A stretch of DNA of 64,000 bases from Austropuccinia psidii. Its lineage: Eukaryota > Basidiomycota > Pucciniomycetes > Pucciniales > Sphaerophragmiaceae. Where the stretch lies: assembly GCA_023105745.1 (NCBI GenBank), contig JALGQZ010000001.1, positions 48,111,662 through 48,175,661 of the forward strand, read 5' to 3'. Numbering within the stretch: position 1 is the stretch's first letter; each line of letters opens with the position of its first letter. Of the stretch, positions 33,533-45,297 are shown piece after piece. A program made the translations under genes and the position numbers. Under the pieces are notes generated by a model. The model saw only the letters and a list, made by a program, of their open reading frames with translations. It did no database searches and had not been told where the DNA came from.

Positions 33533-33933
33533 ACCATCTCCGCCTGACAAGCCCTCCACTTTCTTCCAGATCACCTGCTCTTCTTAATTTTGTTCATGTT
33601 CTTCCTTGTCTTCCTGCCTTTCAACTCTTTTCTATTGCACTCCACTGACCCCACTACCCTTCCTTCTTGCTTTTTGTTTTTGCCGCTTATACATCCAGAA
33701 CCCCCCTTCTATCCACCTTGTGTGTTTCCTCCATTTTAAACTTTTTGCCACATTATGTACCAATATTAATACTTATTTTTCTTCACAACTCTCTTCCAGA
33801 CTTTTAAATAATTCCGGCTAGAGCGTCTTTATTTTGTTCATGTTTTAAATTTATAATTCACTGTATGTCTTCATTTACTTTCTTGATTGTTTACTCTCTA
33901 TTCAGTTACTCACCCCAATTGTTTTGTTTTTAG

Positions 33934-34795
33934 ATGTTGTGCACTTTATGAACTAAGCGGGGTATCCCCTGCATTTGTTCCTTGACAACAACCAACACTT
34001 GTGATGCTTTCCAACAAGAACACAAGAAATGCTTGACAATGTTGAAAGTATTCCCAAGCGGGAATGGACCCCGGGAGCCCAAACAGGCCGATGGGAACAA
34101 TTTGGGACGATGAGCCCTGTCCCTTCAAGCATTGATCTGTCCACCCCCCTCCTAGGCCACCATCTGATGGTCACTTCACTCCTTGACCGGACCAAAGTGA
34201 TTATCCAGCCAATGAAGGAGGGCAATGGCAAGAGGACATTCAAGCTTGGGCCGATTGTCACAATGTGTTGTCACCCATGGGATTCAAACACCAAATTAGG
34301 TTTTCTTTTTCCTCCTTAATTCATTTCTGTTGACACAATCATACTGACTTTTTTCCATTACACATAGAACAAAACCCACCAAATCCCCCTCGACAAGACT
34401 CACCCGTTTAATATATGCCTTGCAAGCAAACCCCACGGCAACCCACTCCTGGCCCAAGGACTTATCCCGCGGTAAGCAGCCAACTTTCCTTTATCTCATT
34501 TGAACTTTTGCATCAAGCTAACTTACTCTTCCTCCTTGTGTAGAACCCTCCCAAAATGATGAGCAACCTATTCCTGGCCTGAGTCCATCCTCCGAACCAG
34601 CTGACAACGTTCCAACTTGTGAGCCAGAACCTGAGGTAGCTCCGACGCAATCCACAGAGAAACCTTTTGGTAAGCAACTACTTCACTTTTTTAACTCTTC
34701 CCAACTTTTCCTCACCCCTCCTTTGCCCATCTCCAGCTCGTCCCACCACTACCTGCTTGGTCATCATCATTGATGCTACACCCATCACATTTCTG
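33934..34795 (+). pseudogene. Multi-exon gene remnant with five TGA stops
   Basis: One frame can be followed from just after a TTTTTAG acceptor (33931-33933): CCALYELSGVSPAFVP, then Pro- and Asp-rich text (AGMDPGSPNRPMGTIWDDEPCPF). It continues through three short introns: 34300-34367, 34472-34543 and 34670-34736 (the last two with GTAAGC donors, all with AG acceptors). Stops at 33983, 34034, 34043, 34133 and 34184 are all TGA at sites that would read Arg as CGA. The unit is truncated near 34795 by LTR-0 sequence. I do not recognise a domain; it looks like a multicopy rust family. Confidence 0.5.
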
Positions 34796-35174
34796 TAAAT
34801 TTTTAAAGATTCTGTGTTTCATGTGGAATCCTCAAAAATGGACTGTAAGTAAAACTTTTAGTTTTACATATAAAAGTATAATTGTTTTTGGTTTTTATAT
34901 GAATTATACAGTTCTCAATTGGTCCTGAAAGTTTCAGAAACATTCATTAAGAATTGTATTTTAAATGAATTTTTGAAGTTTTACCTCATTTCTACATAGA
35001 ATTGCAAATAGCAGTCTTTAGCTGGTTGCTATGAGGTAAATCAATGGATACTAGTCCAAAAAGGGTTTTTATTACTCTTTGGGGGTTTATCCATGGTAAG
35101 TCATTAGGAATTGACATGGCTACAGGAGTCTAAGTTGCTCTTTACCTCCTTGGCACATCAAAATAGCAGGTTAT
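34795..35174 (-). repeat. LTR-0 fragment (inverted), left of element 2
   Basis: The reverse complement matches about 2280-2665. It continues at 44627-45297 on the other side of element 2, and the TSD GTTAT (35170-35174 and 44622-44626) proves that element 2 inserted into it. The part corresponding to 2666-3534 is missing on the left. Confidence 0.7.
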
Positions 35175-36589
35175 TGTCACAGGGGCTCTAGTGGAAATAC
35201 AAGAGTGGCCTGGCACTCAGAAATCAGGGAACTCACTTGGAAGACTCCAAAAGAATAAAGAATAAATATAATAAGAATGAATTCCTCTAAAAGATATGCA
35301 GGTACAAGATGAGATGCAAAAGAGGAAAGGGAATCCAAATGGCCAAAGAGCCAACCAAGTAAGTCCTTAATTACTATTTCAACCTGCCAAAAATGAATAA
35401 TGGAATTAGTAAGGATATGACCACCAAATATCCATTGACAGGGAAAGAAAGAGAAAAAGAAAAATGCTAAATGACTGACTTAATAATATCAGTATTTGCT
35501 TAACTAAAATGAAAAGAAAATAAAGATAAAAATAAATAAAATTATATTAGCTAACTGGGGAAAAACCCCCCAGGGTGGAAAGGGTAGCTGGTATATGTGA
35601 AAAGTTGGGAGCTTGAGTTCTTCAGGCTGAAAACTGATCTGTATTGATCCTTGAGGCTGTATTGATTGTTTTGGGAATTGATACAGCTGGCTAATATTGA
35701 AATTGAAATGGGTTGAATGGATTTCCCACACTTGAAAATGAAATACAGTTCTTGATGGATCCAGACTGTATTGAAATGAAGGTGGTTGCCAGGATGGATT
35801 GAGTGGAGCTTTGCATACACCTTGAGAATTAATTGACAGTATTCCCTTGGAAGGAATACTTGTAGTGAGAATAACCAATGACTGCTTGATGGCGTCATTG
35901 GTATTTGAGGTTTTGACACTTACCCTTGAGCCTTGATGAATCCTTTTGATGACGTGACTGGATGGCCTGATGGAAAGTTGAAATAACCAGATGATATTGC
36001 CACCAGTGGATTTCTGCTGAAAAAAGATGCATAATGGTGTATAACACCATATATGGCATTTTGGTTATTGGAGGTTGAAAATGGCCAGAAGTCTTTAGAG
36101 ATGATGCGAGGAGGATATGGGTGAAGTTTGGTTTTGGAAGGCTTCAGAGGTGTCAGAGTGTCTTTTGAGGTATTTGGCCATTTTTGGTTTTTTGGCCAAA
36201 TACAGCTCATACAGTCTTAAGACTGTATTTGCGCAAAGTGCGCAAAATGCGCAAAAAGTGTGCAAATGCGCAAAAATGTGCAAAATTCGCAAAAGTGCGC
36301 AAATGCACAGAAACTGTATTTAAAGCCAAATACAGCTTCTTGGGCTGTATTTCCCCTGTTGACTGGGAAATACCAAAATTGCCCAAAAGTGGAGAAAGGC
36401 CAGAAAAGGCCTGATGATGGTGAAGGGCCCAAGTTGGGCCCAGATGATGAAATGGCCATAAAAGGCCAAATGAGGTGAGATGGCCAATTTGGCCAATGAT
36501 TTATGGATATGGACAAATTGCCATATATTTGACGTGGCATGGATATGCCATATTGAGGTCCAAGGGGATGAATTACCATGGTTGTGACA
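35175..36589 (-). repeat. Element 2 3' LTR (1415 bp)
   Basis: The plus-strand reading is TGTCACAGGGGCTC ... GGTTGTGACA. It contains a TGCGCAAA-type minisatellite (about 36228-36308) and the primer-complementary site at 35542-35556. Confidence 0.9.
36228..36308. repeat. TGCGCAAA minisatellite in LTR
   Basis: Imperfect 8-11-bp units (GCGCAAA, GTGCAAA, TTCGCAAA). The 5' LTR copy (44268-44340) has fewer units, so the array is length-variable. A decayed version is visible in the LTR fragment near 28505. Confidence 0.75.
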
Positions 36590-36999
36590 GTACCCCCCAC
36601 CTTGAAATGGTGAGCTCCTGAACACCAATACAAGGTGAAACCTGTTGAGACTATTGGAAAGATTTTGAGAGAGTGATTCAAGAGGACTGATTAAGATAAA
36701 AAATTTGAAAACTGATATTAAAAATTTGACATTTGACGCAGGACTTGCTTGATCTTCTTTTGACATTGGCTTCATGATTTGAATTGCATTTTGAAATGAA
36801 ATATAATTTTTGACATGATAATTGACATGATAAAAGAAAATTTAAAATGAAAATAAAATAAAAATAAAGAATGAAAAATGAAAATAAGAAAAGAAAGGAA
36901 AAGAGAGATGAATTTTGAGGAGGTTCCAATCTTGATCATTAATGTTGACAATTGATTTTGAAAATGGCCAAGGACCTGGAAAGAGAAATTTGATGCCAG

Positions 37000-37110
37000 G
37001 TGCTCACAGAGTGGCCAAGGTGATGTTTTGAAAGATTGTAGACCCCTCAGGGAAGTGCACACCAGGAGAGGAACTTACTTTTGGTAATTACCACTCCTGC
37101 CAGTTCCATA
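37000..37110 (-). repeat. Post-pol module, copy B (element 2)
   Basis: Same module as 12988-13099, with the GTAAGT hexamer at 37073-37078 (minus strand). Confidence 0.75.
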
Positions 37111-37267
37111 AAAAGAAAACAACATTGTTGAAGGATTGAATTGAATTGAAAGACCTGGAAAAGAAAATAAGAGAGTGAATGGTCCATTTGCCCAAGTGAA
37201 AATGGCCATAATCTTGGAATTGAATGTTGAAAAGTCTGGCCAAAGATCTGTGTCCAAAATTTGCAAA

Positions 37268-37380
37268 GTGCTCACAGGGTGGCCAAGGTGATTCTTACAA
37301 AAAAAGAATAGAATACCCCTAAAGGTGCATACCAGGAGTGGGACTTACTTTTGGTAATTCCTTTCCCCACCAAGCACCAT
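37268..37380 (-). repeat. Post-pol module, copy A (element 2)
   Basis: Same module as 12716-12832, directly after the pol stop at 37387. The GTAAGT hexamer is at 37343-37348 (minus strand). Confidence 0.75.
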
Positions 37381-37386
37381 AAGAAA

Positions 37387-40300
37387 TCAAGCTCTTGAAG
37401 AATTGGGTCCTGGCTTGTCAGGATATAATGAATGAAAATCTTTGACAAGTTCAGGACAATTATTGAGGTTTTCAGTTGGTTCCCAAGTGGATCTTTCTGG
37501 GTCACTGAAACCTTTCCATTCCACCAAATACCATAATTTTCCTCTCTTGAGCTTTGAGTCCAGTATTTGAGAGACTTCCCATTCTTCTTCTTCTTCAATG
37601 ATTATTGGAGGAGGAGGCTGTTGATGCCTATTTGGGATTGTTAACGTCTTGACTGGTTCCAAAAGGGAAATATGGAAAACTGGGTGGATGGAATTCCATT
37701 GAGATGGGAGCTTGAGGTGGTAGGCATGAGTACTGACTTTCTTCAAGATTGGAAAAGGACACAGCCATCTTTCAGACATCTTTTTGGTGGGTCTGGTTGA
37801 TTTGATGTTCTTGGAAGAAAGTCATACCATGTCACCGGGATTGAAAATAGGTGGACTTGCTCTATTTTTATCTGCATACCTCTTAAACCTGCTTATGGCA
37901 ACTTCAAGTTCTCTCTTGACATATTGCTGTACTGATTGGATTTTTTTTGATAACTTTCCAGCAGGAGTATATTGAGTGATGTGAACTGAGTCAAATTGAG
38001 GATCTCTTCCATAAACAGTGAAAAACGGTGATTGTTTTTTTGAAGAGTGGTCAGAGTTATTGTAGGCAAATTCAGCCAGAGGGAGCCAGGTGTTCCAATC
38101 ATCTTCATGATAACTGACATACATCCGAAGGTACTGTTCTAGTATCTGATGTACCCTCTCTGTCTGTCCATCAGTTTATGAATGATAAGCAGTTGACAGA
38201 TCTCTTGAAATCTTGAGCTGCTGACAAAGATTGGTCCAAAAAGAAGAAACAAAAAGAGAACCTCAATCACCAACAATGCTTGAAGGAAGGCCATGCTTTG
38301 AGAAAATATTCTTGATGAATAAATGGGCCAAATCTAGTGAAGTGATTGAAGACATTGTTGGAATAAAAACTGCCATTTTTGGGAATCTTTCCACTATGAC
38401 TAAAATTGAATCAAAGGAATTGGACAGTGGCAATTGAGTGATGAAATCCATTGACAGATAAATGCAAGCACCACTTGGAATTGGAAGATGTTTGAGGAGT
38501 CCAAACTTCTTGTGATGAATATTTTTGTTTCTTGAACACTGTTGACAGGATGATACATAATCCTTGATAAATTGAGTCATGCCGGACCAGTGGAAATCCC
38601 ACTTGACAAGCTTGAGAGTCTTCTTTTGGCCAGGGTGTCCAGTTAGAGGAGGGTCATGCCACTTTTGAAGTATATTGAGTTGAATTGTGGGGTCATTTGG
38701 GACAACCACCCAATCTTTGAAAAGGAGAAGTTTGGAAGAGGAATCAAGAGAATAATCTTGGACAGATTTACCTTTACCCAAATCTTCAAGGACACTTCTA
38801 TATTGAGAATCTTGCCACACTGCCTTCTGAATAGAATCAATCAAATTTGAAAATGAATCCACCTTGACTGCAAAAACTTTTGAGGCTTGAATTTCATATT
38901 GCTTGATTATCTTCTGATAGTTCATTGGATTCTTGCTGATGAAACCCTCCCCCCTCTCTGGCTAAACGTTGTCCCAACGTGACAAGGCATCTGGAAGGGT
39001 GGCCAATCGGCCAGGGCGGTAAGTGATTGAGAAATGGAATTCAGATAAAAATTCAGCCCAGCGGGCTTGACGTCAAGTGACAATCTTGGAAGACATAAAA
39101 TATTGAAGAGATGAAGGATCGGGGAGAACTTCAAAAGGGGAAGAAATTGAAAGAAGGAAAGCTCTCCAGCGCTTGAGAGCCCAGACTATGCCAAGGAGTT
39201 CCTTTTCATCAATCTCATAATTAAGCTCAGCTGGGAGAAGCTTGCGGCTATCAAATGCAATGGGATGTTTTCCTGAGTCAGAGACCTCAATCAGTAAAGC
39301 ACCCAAGGCATAATCTGATGCATCGGTCTCTACAATGGTGGGTAGAGAAGGATTGAGGTTAGGAAGAATTGGAGCAGTGGTGAATGCCTCTTTGAGTTGA
39401 TGAAACTGTCTGAGAGCTTCCTCATTGAGGGGAAAATGGGAATCTTTCTTGAGGAAACTTGTGAGTGAACCAATCTTCTTTGAATAATTCTTGTGAAACG
39501 GCAGTAAAATTTGGCAAAGCCAAGGAATGATTGAAGAGCCTTGAGGTTTCTTGGAGGTGGCCAATTGAGAATTTGCTGGAATTTTTCTTGGTCCATCTTG
39601 AGGCCTTCAGAAGAAACAACATAACCCAAATAATCTACACTAGTAACATGAAACAGGCATTTGGACGCCTTAGCAAAGAGGTTATTGGCTCTGAGTCTGG
39701 AAAGAACAGTGGACACATGAGTGACATGTTCTTCCTCAGATTTGGAAAAGACCATAATGTCATTGAAATAAACCACAACATAAACATCAAGAAGATCATA
39801 AAAAATATCATTGACAAGATTTTGAAAAGAAGAAGGAGCATTGGTAAGCCCAAATGGCATAACCAAGTACTCATAACTACCATATTTGGTTATAAAACAA
39901 GTCAAGTGTTCATCAACTTCCTTGATCCTGAGCAGGTTATATGCACCACACAAATCAATCTTGGAGAAGATAGAAGAACCATTGAAAATAGTGATAAGCT
40001 GATTCATAGGAGGAACAGGATACTTGTTCTTCCTAGTAACAGCATTGAGTTTGTGGTAATCAACACACAAACGGAGGCCCCCATATTTCTTTTTGACAAA
40101 AAGAACAGGTGCTCCTGTAGAAGAGGAGCTTGGCCGGATGAAACCTTTCTCTACATTCTCTGAAATGTAGGCCCTGAGTGTATCTGACTCTTGGTTTGAT
40201 AAAGAGTAGATCACCCCAACTGGAGAGAGAGACCCCTCCAGCTCAATATGATGATCACAGGCGCAGTGAGGAGGAAGTTTTTCTGCTTTCACCTTGGAGA

Positions 40301-41104
40301 ATACATCCAATTACTGGTGATAAGCAGAAGGAACAACTTTCATCATGGTTTCTATTTCTTCTGGCTCTTCCTCTTCATCCCACAACTCCTCCAGGGAGTC
40401 ATGATAATATGAAGGAGGAAGGTCCATATTCCCAAAAAAGAGGTGAAGTGAAGATACAGAATTATCTTCTCCAACATCTTGAATCTCTTTGAAGACTTCA
40501 TCTCTAGATGATAGTAATGACTGATGGGAAATAAGGGAAGGAATATGGACAGAAGACGGAAATGATGGTGTCCTAGAATCACCAACCAGAGCTGCACGTG
40601 ATTTTGCGGAAGAAAATTCATTACTCAAAGAAGTTGAAGGATCATTATAAGCTTTATGATCAGAATTAAAGGTGATCAATCCTTGCCTCCAATCAATAAA
40701 TGGATTAAAATGATTAAGAAAGTCAAAGTGCAATATGAGGTCTTCTACCTCGGGAGTATCAATGACTAAAACGTACTATTGAAAGCTTGGAAAGATGGAA
40801 GCTCAACCATATATTTAGTATGGTGAGTCACAAATAAAGAAGGAGACTCTGGAGAGTCAATAATAATAAGGGGAATCTTCTCCGAGAGTTCTGAAATGGT
40901 CAAAGAATACTTGTGAACAAACTGCTTTGCAATAAATGAGTTGGTAGCACCAGAATCAATGAGAATACTGTAAAACATATCAGAGAGGGAAGAAAAAACA
41001 AAAAAATTAAGGGAATTTTTGACACCAGTATTCAGAATGCACAATTGTGCTCTGGATGGAAAACTGTGAAGACCATTGAACACAAAATGATCTTCACTCA
41101 GGCT
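37387..41104 (-). pseudogene. pol: Element 2 Pol, inactivated
   Basis: Domains follow the order of element 1: protease with DSGA (near 40960), RT (39330-40310), RNase H (39073-39564), integrase (37822-38925) and chromodomain (37387-37779; YLVEWKGF ... TWEP). The frame changes near 40740-40766 and near 39490, with stops near 38170 and 38930. The RT catalytic motif reads YFND instead of YLDD, so the enzyme would be dead even without the breaks. The DYRKLN motif reads DYHKLN. Decay is confined to pol, because gag is intact. Confidence 0.9.
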
Positions 41105-41110
41105 TTTCCC
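41066..41110 (-). promoter_or_regulatory. -1 frameshift signal of element 2
   Basis: The heptamer GGGAAAA is at 41110-41104, the 6-nt spacer at 41103-41098, and the stem arms at 41097-41087 and 41076-41066 with a 10-nt loop. Relative to element 1, one pair changes from C-G to U-G, so all 11 pairs remain. The -1 shift again enters the pol frame. Confidence 0.8.
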
Positions 41111-42435
41111 TGGCTGGGAAATTCGCCTGACGGTTTGGTAAGCTTGTTTTGAGGCCTTTTGATACAGGACTCAAGACTATGCTTCCCTCCACAGTAGGTA
41201 CAAAGACCCTCCTTGATTCTTCTTTCTTTTTCAGAATTTAAGAGCTTGAAATCTTTATTCAATAAAGAAGAATGGGGCTTGTCCCTCTTCTGAAAATTCT
41301 TCTTCTTCTTATGACTTGAACTTGAAGAATTTTGAGGATGAGAAGAGCTTGACTTTGAGGCTTCTGGCTTCTTCTCTTGATGATGACTCTTTTCATTTTG
41401 CCTCTCATGGTACCTGGCATCAAGTTCCAGGGTAACGTCCATTAAGTCTTGAAGAGAGTCAATTCTTGAAGGATGGGAGGCCAATTGATCCAAAATCCTG
41501 GATGGCAATCCCTTCCTGAAATGATGGATGAGAGCTCTTTCACCCCAATCTCTGATTCTTGAGACTAAACTTCTGACATAAGAAATGTAAGAGGATACAT
41601 GCCCACCTTCTTTCATTCTTAAAGAATCCAACTCAGCTTCTGCTTTTCTGACTTCATTCGGATCCCAAAACAAAGTGAAGAGTTGGGATTCAAACAGTTT
41701 CCAAGAGTTGAGAAGGTAATTTGAATCTTGATTGGTGAGATTGGAAAGATAAGGCTCAATCCATTTTGCAGCCCTGCCAATAAGAAATGATGTGGCATAG
41801 AGAACTTTCTTTCTTTCTTGAGAGAAATTTGCCGGATCATTATTAAATATTAATTGACAAGACTGAATGAAACTTCTAACTTTGAAGGGCTGAGTCCCAT
41901 CAAAGCATTCCGGTGCCTTCATAGATGGAGTCTTGAAGGCTTGTGGTCTTGATGCTTCAGAGGGTGAAGCTTCTTGAAGATTGGCCATAATCTGAGTCAT
42001 TTGCTGCATAATGGCCAATAAAGATGGTTCAGAATGATGAGAGACAGGCTGATTAGACTGGGCTAGAGTTGGCCCTCCAGTACCTTGGGATGCCTCCACC
42101 AGAGCAGGGACACCTTCAGTACCATCAGACTCTTCCTCTTCCACAGAATTCTCCTCCTCCTCTTCACCATCTTCACCTGGACCTTTGAAAATAATCCTTG
42201 AAGTTCCTGGAAATCCGCCAACTACTCCTGAAAATGAACTTGATCTTCTGGGCCCTCTTCCTTCCTTCCTGGATGGTGCTGCTCCTTCCATGCGGGGTCC
42301 TCTATCTAGCTGGGCCCTCAGTTGAGGAACTGCTGGGGTGCCATCTAGAGGAGCTCTTGGAGTTGGAGTGAGGACAGCTTGAGCTCTGGCCTGAGATCTT
42401 GTCTGTCTTGCCGGAGGTGAATGTTGAACAGGCAT
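41098..42435 (-). CDS. gag: Element 2 Gag, 445 aa
   Basis: This intact frame has the same length as the element 1 Gag and starts at ATG 42435-42433 ([15 protein letters not shown]). It has the acidic run ([16 protein letters not shown]), the Gag core, and the zinc knuckle CX2CX3HX4C ([13 protein letters not shown]). Differences from element 1 are mostly conservative, but a Trp replaces Gly in the FGDPNEV motif (FWDPNEV). With pol dead, this Gag could only act in trans, for example on RNAs of related elements or as a co-suppressing particle protein; that is inference. Confidence 0.88.
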   Translation of the reverse strand: MPVQHSPPARQTRSQARAQAVLTPTPRAPLDGTPAVPQLRAQLDRGPRMEGAAPSRKEGRGPRRSSSFSGVVGGFPGTSRIIFKGPGEDGEEEEENSVEEEESDGTEGVPALVEASQGTGGPTLAQSNQPVSHHSEPSLLAIMQQMTQIMANLQEASPSEASRPQAFKTPSMKAPECFDGTQPFKVRSFIQSCQLIFNNDPANFSQERKKVLYATSFLIGRAAKWIEPYLSNLTNQDSNYLLNSWKLFESQLFTLFWDPNEVRKAEAELDSLRMKEGGHVSSYISYVRSLVSRIRDWGERALIHHFRKGLPSRILDQLASHPSRIDSLQDLMDVTLELDARYHERQNEKSHHQEKKPEASKSSSSHPQNSSSSSHKKKKNFQKRDKPHSSLLNKDFKLLNSEKERRIKEGLCTYCGGKHSLESCIKRPQNKLTKPSGEFPSQGKA

Positions 42436-43185
42436 GGTGTCAGGAATAAAATGAAATAAATGAGTTAAAATCAAAATTTGCTTGAAGTGAAAAGAGTCAA
42501 CAATCAAATCTTGAGGAAAATCAATGAATCAAATGAAAATCTTCAAGTAAATCAATAAATTAAAATCAAATGAAGTCTTGAAGTCAAAATCAAAATCAAA
42601 TCAGTTTCTTGAAGTAAATCAATGAATCAAATCAAAATGAAGTCTTCAAGTCAATAAATAAATGAATCAAATCAATCAAAATCAAAATCTTGAAAAATCA
42701 ATCAATCAAATGAAGTCTTTAAGAAAAATCAATTTATGTCAAAATTCTTGATGTGAAAAATCAGCAAAATCAATGAAATCTTCAGGTCAATCAATTTTCT
42801 TGAGGTCAATATCAAATATGTCAAATCAATCAATCAATCAAAATCAAGTGAATTATTCTTTAAGCACCAAGATTCTTGTAGAATGATTCAAATATTAATC
42901 TTGATGTGAAGAATGTGTCTGAATATCTTGATGAAAAATTTGAGAATCAAAGAAAATCAAGATGTCGCCTGAATTATGAATGAAATGAAAATTTGATGAT
43001 TTGAAAAATATTTTAAAGAGAATAACGAAATAAAAAAAGGGTCAGCTTTCAATTTTCAAAATGAAGAATGAAGGAAGGAAAATTGAGAGGTGACGATGAA
43101 TCATAAGCGTAAAAGAATCATAATTTTGATGAAATGAGTGAATGAAATTATAAAGAAAGAATGAACAGAATGAAAAGAAATTATG

Positions 43186-43200
43186 AGTTAATTAATATAA
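43186..43200 (-). other. Self-priming site of element 2
   Basis: On the coding strand TTATATTAATTAACT abuts the 5' LTR. The LTR partner (43568-43582) reads AGTTAGCTAATATAA, so 13 of 15 positions pair by Watson-Crick, one is G-U and one is mismatched. Confidence 0.5.
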
Positions 43201-44621
43201 TTTCACAGGGGCTCTAGTGGAAATACAAGAGTGGCCTGGCACTCAGCAATCAAGGAACTCACTTGGAAGACTGCAAAAGAATAAAGAATAAATATAATAA
43301 GAATGAATTCCTCTAAAAGATATGCAGGTACAAGATGAGATGCAAAAGAGGAAAGGGAATCCAAATGGCCAAAGAGCCAACCAAGTAAGTCCTTAATTAC
43401 TATTTCAACCTGCCAAAAATGAATAATGGAATTAGTAAGGATATGACCACCAAATATCCATTGACAGGGAAAGAAAGAGAAAAAGAAAAATGCTAAATGA
43501 CTGACTTAATAATATCAGTATTTGCTTAACTAAAATGAAAAGAAAATAAAGATAAAAATAAATAAAATTATATTAGCTAACTGGGGAAAAACCCCCCAGG
43601 GTGGAAAGGGTAGCTGGTATATGTGAAAAGTTGGGAGCTTGAGTTCTTCAGGCTGAAAACTGATCTGTATTGATCCTTGAGGCTGTATTGATTGTTTTGG
43701 GAATTGATACAGCTGGCTAACATTGAAATTGAAATAGGTTGAATGAATTTCCCACACTTGAAAATGAAATACAGTTCTTGATGGATCCAGACTGTATTGA
43801 AATGAAGGTGGTTGCCAAGATGGATTGAGTGGAGCTTTGACACTTGACAACTTCTTTTGGCACTGCCTCTGGAATACACCTTGAGAATGAACCGACAGTA
43901 TTCCCTTGGAAAGAATACTTGGAGTGAGAATAACCAATGACTGCTTGATGGCATCATTGGTATTTGAGGTTTTGACACTTGCCCTGGAGCCTTGATGAGT
44001 CCTTTTGATGACATGACTGGATGGCCTAATGGAAAGTTGAAATAGCCAGATGATATTGCTGGCAGTGGATTGCTGCTGAAAAAAGATTCATAATGGTGTA
44101 TAACACCATATATGGCATTTTGGGTATTGGAGGTTGAAAATGGCCAGAAGTCTTTAGAGATGACGCCAGGAGGATATGGGTGAAGTTTGGTTTTGGAAGG
44201 CTTCAGAGGTGCCAGAGTGTCTTTTGAGGTATTTGGCCAAATACAGTTCATACATTCTTAAGACTGTATTTGCGCAAAGTGCACAAAAGTGCACAAAATG
44301 CGCAAAAAGTGCGCAAATGTGCAAAAATGCGCAAATGCACAGAAACTGTATTTAAAGCCAAATACAGCTTCTTGGGCTGTATTTCCCCTGTTGACTGGGA
44401 AATACCAAACTTGCCCAAAAGTGGAGAAAGGCCAGAAAAGGCCTGATGATGGTGAAGGGCCCAAGTTGGGCCCAGATGATGAAATGGCCATAAAAGGACA
44501 AATGAGGTGAGATGGCCAATTAGGCCAATGATTTATGGATATGGCCAAATTGCCATATATTTGACGTGGCATGGATATGCCATATTGAGATCGAAGGGGA
44601 TGAATTGCCATGATTGTGACA
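43201..44621 (-). repeat. Element 2 5' LTR (1421 bp)
   Basis: In plus-strand reading its left terminus is mutated (TTTCACA for TGTCACA), and it ends GATTGTGACA followed by the TSD GTTAT. The predicted TATA is at 43618-43623 and the hairpin at 43581-43599 (CTGGGG ... CCCCAG). Confidence 0.88.
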
Positions 44622-44626
44622 GTTAT

Positions 44627-45297
44627 TTGCTATTTTCTTATGATATACTGAAGTTGTGACATGGTAACCAAGTTCCCAAAAGGTTTTAGTTTACCAATTA
44701 GGCTAAGATCAGCCATGGACCCAAGCTTTGGAGTTGTCCATGCCTCAGAGGCCTCAGAAGTTTGGTACCCTGGCTCTCTTTGATGTCTTTTGTCCCCCTT
44801 GCCTATTTTTTACGTCAAAATAGTAATTTAAGCTTAAAGTGAGATATCCACTATGGGTGTACCAAAAGTGCATGTACTAATACCATAATATTAAGTGCCC
44901 AAAACATGCATAACAATATTCTGAGTGTATATGTAACATGGTATTTCTCACATTCCCATTATTTTGGCGTGAAATAGAGAAGAACAAAAATTTTCACAGA
45001 TCTTTTATGTGGTATTGATGATGTTGTATTGAAGTATTTTCCATATTACCACCTCAAAGAGTTATTTTGAGCTTATTCACTATATGGAGCTACCCTAGGT
45101 GAATTTTTGTGTAGAACCCAAATCTGGCCTTAAGTTCATGGATTTACTTACTCAATAAAAAGTTATTCATCTTTTTTGAAATCGAAAATGATGAATTTTA
45201 AATATATGCATGACTTATGGGTTATGCATAGTTCAGAATTTATTTTTTAGATAATTGTGGCCTATTTGGGTATGTAAAATGTACCTCAAGCCTCACA
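44627..45297 (-). repeat. LTR-0 fragment (inverted), right of element 2
   Basis: The reverse complement matches 1610 to about 2280, ending exactly at the LTR terminus CCTCACA at 45297. It joins 34795-35174 when element 2 is removed. Confidence 0.7.

Larger units (their letters stand above)
35175..44621 (-). mobile_element. Element 2: chromovirus with intact gag and dead pol
   Basis: It is bounded by the perfect TSD GTTAT. In coding sense (minus) it has a 5' LTR 43201-44621, self-priming site, gag, frameshift signal, pol in fragments, two post-pol modules, polypurine tract, and 3' LTR 35175-36589. It is from the same lineage as element 1, but its LTRs are shorter and clearly diverged, with TGCGCAAA repeats instead of the CGGTCCG array. 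The LTRs differ from each other by many substitutions and indels (one of 33 bp), so it is older than elements 1 and 4. Confidence 0.93.

Noticed and set aside
39531..40163. Plus-strand 210-codon ORF
   Set aside because: Antisense of the element 2 RT; a similar shadow appears opposite RT in elements 1 and 5.
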